A stretch of DNA of 11,187 nucleotides from an uncultured Eubacteriales bacterium (GCA_934433485.1 CAKRZR010000028.1:1-11187); one strand, 5' to 3'; positions 1 to 5,686 are shown, counted from the stretch's first letter. The notes: a model not told the origin generated them from the sequence alone. Numbers and translations are program-made.

Positions 1-15
1 GGAGTTCGCCCCTCT
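1..15. repeat. Left arm of 15-bp inverted repeat flanking the recombinase
   Basis: The bases GGAGTTCGCCCCTCT are the exact reverse complement of positions 1810-1824. The match stops at base 16 on the inner side. It may continue outward beyond the window start, which cannot be seen. The two arms enclose the recombinase gene and the promoter at 1750-1778. Confidence 0.55.
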
Positions 16-102
16 GTCAAAAAACGCCCGTGCCGCGCGAAAACCCCGGCATTTCCGGCGCTTCCCGGCGGCGAATGACACAAAAGCGTGACTGCGCAGA
101 AC

Positions 103-270
103 ATCTCTCCCTCCGTCTTTTGCCTGCGGCAAAAGCCACCTCCCTCGTCAGAGGGAGGCAATTTAATAAGGCCCCTCTGGACGAGGGCAGACTCTCCCCG
201 GCGGGGAGAGATGTTGCCGCAGGCGACAGAGAGGGGGGCGGAGCCGTCAGCGAAGCTGACTGAGGGAGAG
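103..270 (-). repeat. Hairpin-rich intergenic repeat, copy 1 (compound, MITE-like)
   Basis: This stretch holds five consecutive short stem-loops: 117-135 (8 bp, 3-nt loop), 139-158 (8 bp, 4-nt loop), 192-210 (8 bp, 3-nt loop), 213-227 (6 bp with one G-U pair) and 246-260 (6 bp, GAA loop). Between them lie purine-rich blocks of the type GGGAGG and GAGGGAGAG. Read on the minus strand, its right part has the same plan as 5561-5661: the palindrome CCTCCCTCTGACGAGGGAGG and the frame GGAGGTGG-stem-loop-stem-ACGGAG. No protein-coding pattern is convincing. It looks like a dispersed non-coding repeat; I cannot tell from one window whether it is mobile. Confidence 0.6.
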
Positions 271-285
271 AAAAGCCTCGCAGAG

Positions 286-351
286 TTTGCGCCCGCAGGC
301 GCAAATAAAGCTCCGATCATTTTTCCCGACGACATGTGCGTCGGGAAAAAT
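286..351. other. Two further hairpins in the gene-free left flank
   Basis: Positions 286-305 form an 8-bp stem (TTTGCGCC / GGCGCAAA) with a CGCA loop. Positions 319-351 form a perfect 13-bp stem with a 7-nt loop (332-338), a GC core and A/T runs at its base on both strands. The second has the symmetrical shape of a bidirectional terminator and could stop transcripts arriving from the left of the window, or act as a second stop behind the recombinase gene. No gene is visible in 1-451. Confidence 0.4.
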
Positions 352-411
352 ACCTATCGGCTCGCAAACGTGCGCTCGAAGAGCGTGCGCTGCGGCGAGC
401 CGCTGTCCCCT

Positions 412-445
412 CAAACAAACCCCTCAACGGAGTGGGGTTTGTTTG
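412..445 (-). terminator. Likely terminator of the recombinase gene
   Basis: A perfect 12-bp stem (412-423 with 434-445) and a 10-nt loop begin 6 bases beyond the stop codon of the recombinase gene. On the minus strand the 3' arm reads GGGGTTTGTTTG, so the U-rich tract is part of the stem base rather than a free tail. Position and shape fit a factor-independent terminator for the leftward gene; the missing clean U-run lowers certainty. Confidence 0.55.
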
Positions 446-451
446 AATGCC

Positions 452-1561
452 TTATATCCCGACCGCCGCAAGCTTATTCATATTATCTCTCTTGAGCTGC
501 ATCGACGAGTGCACATACCGGTCCAGCGTCACCTTCGTGCTCGCGTGGCCGAGAATTTCGGAGAGAGACTTGATCTCAAACCCGACCTCCACCGCCCTCG
601 TCGCGAACGTGTGCCGCAGCGTGTGAAAATGCACCCCCTCGAGCCCGCAAGCGCGGGTATATTTCTCCATCCGGTATTGCAGCGCCCGCGGCTCCATATA
701 CTCTCTTGTCCCCGTGAGCACATACGCATCCTCGCACCCCGGCGCCATCCGCGCGCACAGCTCCGCGGCAAAGTCCGTCAGCGGTATCGTCCGCGCGGAG
801 GTCTCGCTCTTCGGCGACCCGGTGACGACGCGCGTTTTCGTCCCCTCCCCGCCGCCGGTGTCGCGCAGGCGCTGCAGTGTCGCCGTGATGCGTATCGTCC
901 TCTCGCTGAGCAAAATGTTCCCCCACCGCAGCGCGCACAGCTCGCCGATGCGTATGCCGGTGGACAGCGTCAGCAGCACGCCGAACTTGCACTCGTCCAT
1001 ATCCTTCATGAGATAGGCTGCAAACCGCTGCTGCTCCTCGCGCGAGAGGACGCGCATCTCCCTCCGCGCGCACCGCGGATATGGGATCTCCGCCGCCGTC
1101 ATGCCCGGCAGCAGGGAAGCCGTATACTTCAAAACGCTCCCGAGCACCACAAGAATATCGTGCACCGTTTTCGGCGCAAGCTCCTCCTCGAAAAGCAGCT
1201 CGCGCGAAAACTCCTCCGCGAGCGCCGCCGTGATCCCCTGCGGGAAGCACCCGCCGAGCCGCGGCTTGATGTGCCGCTCGAGCATCGTTTCATATTTTAT
1301 GTACGTTGCCTCCTTCACCCGCGTCCGCCGGCCCCGGAGCCATTCGTCGCAGTAATAGGCAAACCTCCGCCGCGAGGTGACCGGCGCGGGCATCCCGGCC
1401 AGCGCCGCGGCCTTGATCTTCGTCACCTTCTCCTTCGCCTCGCGGTACGTCTTGCCGTAGCAGAACCCGTACCGGATCTTGCCCGAGAGCTCGTACCCCT
1501 TGATGTACCGCGCCTCCCAGCGCCCATCCTTGCGTTTGAAAATGTTTTCACCCTTCGACAT
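452..1561 (-). CDS. Tyrosine-type site-specific recombinase/integrase
   Basis: This 369-residue protein has the full layout of a phage/ICE-type tyrosine recombinase. An N-terminal arm-binding domain (about residues 8-50, RKDGRWEARYIKGYE) is followed by a helical core-binding domain (about 65-150) and a catalytic domain (about 168-360). All active-site positions are visible: R204 in TGIRIGELCALRW, K251 in SPKSETSARTIPL, H313 and R316 in HTLRH, H339 in LGHAS, and the nucleophile Y349 in LDRYVHSS. It is therefore probably active and cuts, strand-exchanges and rejoins DNA at specific sites. The start was set at the ATG at 1561 because AGGAGGT lies 6 bases upstream; a longer reading to 1768 has no such support. 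It is divergent from tetR-sipW. No excisionase, other phage genes or tRNA target are visible, so it may be a remnant of an element or a resident DNA-inversion enzyme. Confidence 0.93.
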   Translation of the reverse strand: MSKGENIFKRKDGRWEARYIKGYELSGKIRYGFCYGKTYREAKEKVTKIKAAALAGMPAPVTSRRRFAYYCDEWLRGRRTRVKEATYIKYETMLERHIKPRLGGCFPQGITAALAEEFSRELLFEEELAPKTVHDILVVLGSVLKYTASLLPGMTAAEIPYPRCARREMRVLSREEQQRFAAYLMKDMDECKFGVLLTLSTGIRIGELCALRWGNILLSERTIRITATLQRLRDTGGGEGTKTRVVTGSPKSETSARTIPLTDFAAELCARMAPGCEDAYVLTGTREYMEPRALQYRMEKYTRACGLEGVHFHTLRHTFATRAVEVGFEIKSLSEILGHASTKVTLDRYVHSSMQLKRDNMNKLAAVGI

Positions 1562-1565
1562 AATT

Positions 1566-1649
1566 TTACCTCCTGATGTGGTATGTTTTTTGCGGTGGGA
1601 TGCCCCCCCGCGCTTTTGACTGCGTGCCTGACTGCGCAGAATTGCCCAA
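1566..1649 (-). CDS. Possible 27-residue leader peptide ahead of the recombinase
   Basis: On the minus strand a TTG codon at 1649 lies 5 bases after a perfect AGGAGG (1655-1660) and opens a 27-codon frame (MGNSAQSGTQSKARGG, ending YHIRR). Its TAA stop lies at 1566-1568, directly behind the AGGAGG of the recombinase gene, whose last two codons it uses as AGG-AGG. That layout fits translational coupling or a leader controlling recombinase translation. I do not recognise the peptide; the start is TTG and the frame is short, so it may be fortuitous. Confidence 0.25.
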   Translation of the reverse strand: MGNSAQSGTQSKARGGIPPQKTYHIRR

Positions 1650-1664
1650 ACGTTCCTCCTACGG

Positions 1665-1696
1665 TATACATGTGTAAAGAAACTTACATATGTAAG
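1665..1696. promoter_or_regulatory. Tandem palindromic operator-like sites upstream of the recombinase
   Basis: TACATGTGTA (1667-1676) and TACATATGTA (1685-1694) are near-identical dyads spaced 18 bp centre to centre. The second sits in a perfect 14-bp palindrome, CTTACATATGTAAG (1683-1696). They lie just upstream of the leader-peptide ribosome site, where a recombinase promoter must be. Pairs of dyads about two helical turns apart are typical of cooperative repressor binding; the binding protein is unknown. Confidence 0.45.
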
Positions 1697-1749
1697 GTAA
1701 TGATGGAAAATTTTTAACGGGATTTTGACCGAAAAACCGGGAATAAGTG

Positions 1750-1778
1750 TTGATTTTCTCTGGCACACATGCTATACT
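1750..1778 (+). promoter_or_regulatory. Strong sigma-70-type promoter facing tetR
   Basis: TTGATT (1750-1755) and TATACT (1773-1778) are separated by exactly 17 bp, with TG one base before the -10 box (extended -10). Transcription would start near 1785 and run right across the 1810-1824 repeat arm toward tetR, giving a leader of about 210 nt. It lies inside the segment bounded by the 15-bp inverted repeats, 32 bp from the right arm. Confidence 0.6.
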
Positions 1779-1809
1779 GACGTTGCATAACAGAGAGTGT
1801 CCATATCAT

Positions 1810-1824
1810 AGAGGGGCGAACTCC
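1810..1824. repeat. Right arm of 15-bp inverted repeat flanking the recombinase
   Basis: AGAGGGGCGAACTCC is the perfect reverse complement of positions 1-15. It lies between the promoter at 1750-1778 and the tetR gene, where an inversion endpoint would connect or disconnect that promoter from the cluster. Confidence 0.55.
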
Positions 1825-1924
1825 GCGAAAGAAAAGGAGCCGCCATTTGTTGGCAAATCGAACCATCCGTTGAGAAAAAAGAAAGGAAACGGGTGCGGGT
1901 TTGCTGTTTTTTTCCGGTATTATG

Positions 1925-1938
1925 TAAGTGATCACTTA
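1925..1938. promoter_or_regulatory. 14-bp palindrome, candidate TetR operator
   Basis: TAAGTGATCACTTA is a perfect palindrome directly abutting the -35 box of the promoter at 1939-1967. A wider imperfect dyad surrounds it (TTATGT at 1920-1925, ACATAA at 1942-1947). TetR-family proteins commonly bind such dyads in their own promoters, so autoregulation by the adjacent gene is the natural reading, by inference from position. Confidence 0.5.
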
Positions 1939-1967
1939 TTAACATAACGTAAATTGCTTTACATAAT
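1939..1967 (+). promoter_or_regulatory. Likely promoter of the tetR-sipW operon
   Basis: TTAACA (1939-1944) and CATAAT (1962-1967) are 17 bp apart, each one mismatch from consensus. Start of transcription would be near 1974, leaving a leader of about 20 nt with the AGGAG site (1982-1986) of tetR. Confidence 0.5.
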
Positions 1968-1993
1968 ACGAAAATTTACACAGGAGTACCCAT

Positions 1994-2611
1994 TTGGAAC
2001 AGAAAGAGATCCGACAGGCGTTCATTCAAAGCGCCATCCACGTCGTCGCCCGGCAAGGGCTTGTGAAAGCGACGACCAAAGCCATCGCCGCCGCAGCCGG
2101 CCTCAACGAAGCATATATCTATAAATGCTTCAAGGGGAAGGACGAGCTGCTCGCCGCGGCGCTCTGGAAGCTGGACGAGGGTCTCGTGCGACACCTCAGT
2201 GAAACGTTTCCAATCATGCGTAATACGACTCTTTCGTGGAAAGAGCGCTGTTTTATTCTCTGGAAAAGCAGCTGGGAGTTCATCCTGGAAAAGGCTGATG
2301 AATGCCTTTTCTATCTCCGGTACTATTACTCCTCCGATTTCCGGCTCTATGCGCGCGAGAGGCACCTGCAATATTACCGCACCCTGCGAAGCCGCACCGA
2401 TCACGTCTTCCGTCCGGAAGCGGACATCGATATGATCATCCACCAGATCTTCGAGACCATGCTTGCCTTCGCCGCGCACGTCATGGCGGGGGAGATGGAA
2501 AATAACGACACCACAACGGAACGGACCTTCGAGCAGATCTACAGCTTTGTCGCGCCCCACTTCCGTGCCGAACTGACAGCGGAAGCGGGAAAGGAACAGT
2601 CTGCCGTATGA
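1994..2611 (+). CDS. TetR/AcrR-family transcriptional regulator
   Basis: A 205-residue protein of normal TetR length. The N-terminal DNA-binding domain is clear: a first helix (residues 5-20, IRQAFIQSAIHVVARQG) and a helix-turn-helix at about 26-45 (TTKAIAAAAGLNEAYIYKCF) followed by the usual K-x-EL segment. The rest (about 55-190) is helical and divergent, as expected for the ligand-binding part, so the ligand is unknown. The start is a TTG at 1994, chosen because AGGAG lies 7 bases upstream and the frame gives the canonical TetR N-terminus. The gene ends in an ATGA overlap with the signal peptidase gene, so the two are co-transcribed and probably translationally coupled. It is the obvious candidate to regulate the cluster, perhaps through the palindrome at 1925-1938. 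Confidence 0.9.
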   Translation: MEQKEIRQAFIQSAIHVVARQGLVKATTKAIAAAAGLNEAYIYKCFKGKDELLAAALWKLDEGLVRHLSETFPIMRNTTLSWKERCFILWKSSWEFILEKADECLFYLRYYYSSDFRLYARERHLQYYRTLRSRTDHVFRPEADIDMIIHQIFETMLAFAAHVMAGEMENNDTTTERTFEQIYSFVAPHFRAELTAEAGKEQSAV

Positions 2612-3348
2612 AACGCTCGATCCGAAAAACCTGGAATATTATCAGCACCGTTCTCGTCGCGCTCGTCGTGCTGCTGGCGCTGCTGCTCGTCGGCGCGCGC
2701 CTCTTCGGTCTGCAGGTGTTCACCGTCCTCTCCGGCTCCATGGAGCCTACATACCACACCGGCTCGCTCATCTATGTGAAAAAGGTAGACCCGTACACCA
2801 TCCAGAACGGCCAGGTCATCACCTTCATGCTCGACGAGGACACCATCGCCACGCACCGCGTCGTCGGCATCGTGCCGGACGAGGAGGACGCCTCCGTCAT
2901 CCGCTTCCGCACGAAGGGCGATGCGAACGAGACCGAGGACGGCGGCCTTGTCCACTATAAAAACGTCATCGGCACGCCGGTGTTCACGATCCCGTATCTC
3001 GGCTTTGTTGCCAATTACATCCAGCATCCCCCCGGCATGTACGTGGCCATCGCCGCCGGAGCCGTGCTTTTGATGCTCACGTTTCTCCCGGACGTGTTCG
3101 CCCCGGAGGAGAAGACCGAGACCGAGCCGAAGCCGAAGCGCCGCCGCGCCGCCGCAGAGGAGAGAGCGCCCCGCCGCGTCAGACCCGCTGCGGAGGACAT
3201 TCCCGCGGAGGACATTCCCGCGGAAGCGCCCGCCGAGACGGAGCCCGCCGCCGAGCAGCCGAGACGCCGGAAACCCGCCGCGGAGCCCGCTGCGGAAAAA
3301 ACAAAAAGACGCGCCCGCCCCGCCGAGGGACGCCACGTCCGCAAATGA
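2608..3348 (+). CDS. sipW: SipW-type (ER/archaeal-like) signal peptidase I
   Basis: A 246-residue membrane protease that removes signal peptides from exported proteins. Residues 9-30 form the first membrane helix. Catalytic S44 lies in SGSMEPT and H83 in ATHRVVG; the His in place of the bacterial Lys marks the SipW/ER class, and D105 in TKGDANE fits the third conserved motif. A second membrane helix spans about 143-161. In Bacillus subtilis SipW matures TasA and TapA; here the five paralogous substrates lie downstream. Unusual is a tail of about 80 residues (165-246), rich in Ala, Glu, Pro, Lys and Arg (RRRAAAEER, AEDIPAEDIPAE), predicted to face the cytoplasm and absent from the B. subtilis enzyme as I know it. 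The start overlaps the tetR stop by 4 bp. The tail is very GC-rich at third codon positions. Confidence 0.93.
   Translation: MKRSIRKTWNIISTVLVALVVLLALLLVGARLFGLQVFTVLSGSMEPTYHTGSLIYVKKVDPYTIQNGQVITFMLDEDTIATHRVVGIVPDEEDASVIRFRTKGDANETEDGGLVHYKNVIGTPVFTIPYLGFVANYIQHPPGMYVAIAAGAVLLMLTFLPDVFAPEEKTETEPKPKRRRAAAEERAPRRVRPAAEDIPAEDIPAEAPAETEPAAEQPRRRKPAAEPAAEKTKRRARPAEGRHVRK
3191..3220 (+). repeat. 15-bp perfect tandem duplication in the sipW tail
   Basis: CGGAGGACATTCCCG occurs twice in direct succession (3191-3205, 3206-3220), encoding two copies of the pentapeptide AEDIP in the charged tail of the signal peptidase. The length preserves the frame, so copy number could vary by slippage without breaking the gene. 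Confidence 0.85.
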
Positions 3349-3418
3349 TGTGGGAAACGCCGAAAGGCTTCCTATAAAAGCAAGGAAAGCAAAAAATTTT
3401 TTAGGAGGTTTTCGTAAA

Positions 3419-4030
3419 ATGAAAACGAAACGCAAAGCCCTGCTCCTCAGCCTGTGCGCGGTGCTGCTTGTTGTGGCGTCCGTCATGGGCACGATGGCGT
3501 ACCTGACCTCTACCGCTACGGTTACTAACACCTTCACCGTTGGTGATGCGGTCACCATTACGCTGGACGAAGCCAAGGTTAATCCAGACGGCACGCCGGT
3601 TACTGGCGCTGCCCGCGTGACCGAGAACAGCTACAAGCTCATGCCCGGCCACAAGTACACGAAGGATCCTACCGTCCACGTGACTGGCGGCGAATGCTAC
3701 GTCTTCGTCAAGGTCACCAATGGTCTCACGGGTCTCGAAGCTGAAGCCGACACCATCGAGGCTCAGATGAAAGCCAATGGCTGGGAGGCCGTGACCGGCG
3801 TCGAAGGACTGTATGTCTATGCTACGGGTTCTGAAGCCAAGACTGCCGTTTCCGGCGATCCCGCTGCCACGCCTCTGACCGTTTTCGAAAAGTTCACCAT
3901 TAAGGATACCGCTGTCCGTGATGATCTGACCAAGGCTAGCAATATCGTTATCAAGGCCTACGCTGTTCAGACCGATGGCTTTGAGAACATGACTCCGGCC
4001 GCCATTTGGACTGAGGCTTTCGGCGGCTAA
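3419..4030 (+). CDS. SipW-dependent-type secreted protein, paralogue 1
   Basis: A 203-residue exported protein. The N-terminus is a SipW-type signal peptide: basic start MKTKRK, hydrophobic core, then GTMAYLTSTATVTNTFTVG, with likely cleavage after A27 by analogy to TasA (GTWA-A). The mature part is beta-rich, lacks cysteine apart from one, and ends in KAYAVQ (residues 179-184) followed by IWTEAFGG; the same C-terminal motif recurs in the four other paralogues here. There is no membrane anchor or LPXTG signal. The start at 3419 has AGGAGG 10 bases upstream; a longer in-frame reading from 3350 would put extra polar residues before the signal peptide. The gene is 70 bp downstream of sipW. Codons ending in T (GCT, GTT, GGT) are more frequent than in sipW, as in well-expressed genes. 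Likely a fibre or matrix subunit; the function is inferred. Confidence 0.85.
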   Translation: MKTKRKALLLSLCAVLLVVASVMGTMAYLTSTATVTNTFTVGDAVTITLDEAKVNPDGTPVTGAARVTENSYKLMPGHKYTKDPTVHVTGGECYVFVKVTNGLTGLEAEADTIEAQMKANGWEAVTGVEGLYVYATGSEAKTAVSGDPAATPLTVFEKFTIKDTAVRDDLTKASNIVIKAYAVQTDGFENMTPAAIWTEAFGG

Positions 4031-4111
4031 TAGCTGACAGCTCACCCATTCAATAAATCAAACATTACATATTCCCCTTTGCAAATCCTTGAGGAAAGGA
4101 GGAAGAAGAAA

Positions 4112-4717
4112 ATGAAGCATGCTGCAAACCGCCGCCGCGGTGTGAGCACCCGCGCATTCGTCGCGCTGCTGGCGCTCGTCCTCGTGATCGGCTGTGTGGC
4201 CGGAGGTACCGTTGCGTGGCTGATTGACACGAGCGCTACGGTTACCAACACCTTCACCTACGGCGATATCAACATCGGACTGAGCGAGACGGAGCGTACC
4301 TACAAAATCGTTCCCGGCACGACGATTGAGAAGGATCCGAAGGTCACCGTTACGAAGGGCTCCGAAGCCTGCTGGCTGTTCGTTGAGGTTACTGCTACCG
4401 GCGCTATCTCTGAGCACGTTGAAGGCACTCCCGACACTACGAAGGTGACCTACACCATCGCCGACGGCTGGAATAAGCTGGAGGACGGCGTTTACTATCG
4501 TGACGCCGACGCCCTGAATGCAGCCGCGGATCTTGAATTCCCGGTTCTCAAGGATAACATCATCACGGTTAGCGAGAATCTGACCAAGCAGGAAGTCAAT
4601 GACGCCGTCGTGAAGCAGCCCACCCTGACCTTCACGGCCTACGCCGTGCAGAAGGACAACGTTGTTACTTCCGCGGAAGCTGCTTGGGCGATTGCCAAGC
4701 CCACCACTAACCCCTGA
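4112..4717 (+). CDS. SipW-dependent-type secreted protein, paralogue 2
   Basis: A 201-residue protein with a basic N-terminus (KHAANRRR), hydrophobic helix (about 15-32) and SipW-type junction GGTVAWLIDTSATVTNTF, with likely cleavage after A35. The mature part is predicted beta-rich and shares with paralogue 1 a segment of the type W-x(4)-DGVYY and the C-terminal TAYAVQ motif (residues 175-180), followed by AEAAW. It ends in a short Pro/Thr tail. No sorting signal is present. The ATG at 4112 has AAGGAGG 9 bases upstream. A 24-nt stretch at the signal-peptide junction (4235-4258) matches paralogue 1 (3515-3538) with one difference, indicating recent common origin or strong constraint. The 81-bp gap before it has no clear terminator, so it is probably in the same operon. 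Role as fibre subunit is inferred. Confidence 0.85.
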   Translation: MKHAANRRRGVSTRAFVALLALVLVIGCVAGGTVAWLIDTSATVTNTFTYGDINIGLSETERTYKIVPGTTIEKDPKVTVTKGSEACWLFVEVTATGAISEHVEGTPDTTKVTYTIADGWNKLEDGVYYRDADALNAAADLEFPVLKDNIITVSENLTKQEVNDAVVKQPTLTFTAYAVQKDNVVTSAEAAWAIAKPTTNP

Positions 4718-4763
4718 ACCCATGCACAGGTGTGCAAAAAAATTTTAAGGAGTACATAAGTAC

Positions 4764-5546
4764 ATGAAGAAGAAGATTACCGCGCTGTGCCTCTGCGTCG
4801 CGCTTCTCGCGATCGCCGTTGTAGGCGCCTCCCTCGCTTACTTCACCGACACCAAGTCCGCCACCAACACCTTCTCCGTCGGCAACGTTAAGATCGATCT
4901 GATCGAGCAGGAAAAGACGGATAAGGGTCTGAAAGACTTCACGCAGGACAAGACTCTGGTTCCCGGCAAGAGCAACGACGGCAACGCCGTTTCCAAGATC
5001 GTCACGGTCAAGAACACCGGCAAGAACGACGCTTGGGTTTGGGTCGACCTCAAGATTCCCGCGTACCTCGTGAGCAGTGAATATCCCACCAATGAGAGCA
5101 AGAACGCTCTGCACTGGAACAGCTACGGCTGCTTCAACGTTGAGTACAACTCCGGCAACTACTGGAAGCTGGCCACCAGCGACGGCATTGTCAATGAGAA
5201 GCACGAGGTTATAAACCCGGATATGGTCGCCGTGAAAGACGGCCTCTGGAACGATTACAAGTATGTCGGCAGAGAAACCATTAAGGGTACCGAATATGTT
5301 GTGATCCGCACCACGATGGCGAATACGCTGCCCGCCGGCAAGATTTCTCTGCCCTGCCTTGCCCAGGTCTACATGGATTGGCGCGTTACGACCAACGAAG
5401 ATGGCACGCAGTTCATCCTCCCCGCTGGCGATCCGATTTCCGTCGATGCGAGCTGGGAAATCATTGTCAACGCTTACGCCATTCAGGCTGACAGCTTTGA
5501 CAGCGTGGATGCTGCTGTCAAAGCCTATGCCAACAACGGCAAGTAA
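4764..5546 (+). CDS. TasA/camelysin-like secreted protein, paralogue 3
   Basis: The longest of the five paralogues (260 residues) and the closest in pattern to TasA/CalY matrix proteins. The signal is SipW-type: MKKK, hydrophobic core, then GASLAYFTDTKSATNTFSVG, with likely cleavage after A25 so that the mature chain starts YFTD. TasA-like segments follow: KIDLIEQ (about 47-53), a loop with LVPGKSNDGN, KIVTVKNTGKNDAWVWVDLK, and VIRTTMANTLPAGK. The C-terminus carries NAYAIQ (236-241). TasA forms fibres by inserting its N-terminal strand into the next subunit; the same could apply here but cannot be shown from sequence alone. The start has AAGGAG 11 bases upstream. It ends the first gene block; the next 283 bp hold a repeat and hairpins. 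Confidence 0.87.
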   Translation: MKKKITALCLCVALLAIAVVGASLAYFTDTKSATNTFSVGNVKIDLIEQEKTDKGLKDFTQDKTLVPGKSNDGNAVSKIVTVKNTGKNDAWVWVDLKIPAYLVSSEYPTNESKNALHWNSYGCFNVEYNSGNYWKLATSDGIVNEKHEVINPDMVAVKDGLWNDYKYVGRETIKGTEYVVIRTTMANTLPAGKISLPCLAQVYMDWRVTTNEDGTQFILPAGDPISVDASWEIIVNAYAIQADSFDSVDAAVKAYANNGK

Positions 5547-5560
5547 TTTCCCCGCCTAAA

Positions 5561-5661
5561 GCCTCCCTCTGACGAGGGAGCCGGGGGAACCCTTCCGCAA
5601 ACCCGCTTGCCTCCCACTCTGGGGGAGGTGGCGCGGCGCACAGCGCCGCGACGGAGAGGGA
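5561..5661 (+). repeat. Hairpin-rich intergenic repeat, copy 2
   Basis: It begins 14 bp after the stop of the preceding gene with CTCCCTCTGACGAGGGAG (5563-5580, 7-bp stem, TGAC loop). It ends with GGAGGTGG, an 8-bp GC stem (5632-5639 with 5643-5650, ACA loop) and ACGGAGAGGG. Minus-strand bases 103-158 follow the same plan with a completely different stem sequence. It is a non-coding dispersed repeat, here inserted between two gene blocks. Confidence 0.65.
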
Positions 5662-5686
5662 AAATCCCCCCATAAACAGTATCGAA

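Noticed and set aside
287..1576. Long rightward open frame (429 codons) opposite the recombinase
   Set aside because: It is Arg/Pro/His-rich, has no ribosome site or domain pattern, and lies antisense to a gene with complete catalytic motifs in high-GC DNA.
1562..1768. Longer N-terminus of the recombinase starting at 1768
   Set aside because: The added residues are unlike any recombinase domain, and the ATG at 1561 has a perfect, well-spaced AGGAGGT.
1714..1935. Leftward 73-codon frame in the divergent control region
   Set aside because: It runs antisense across both rightward promoters and the right repeat arm, with no ribosome site or recognisable domain.
4722..4748. Small dyad TGCAC-AGGT-GTGCA followed by A7T4 as a terminator
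   Set aside because: The stem is only about 5 bp and is followed by A before T; the next gene's ribosome site begins immediately, so it is at most a weak pause.
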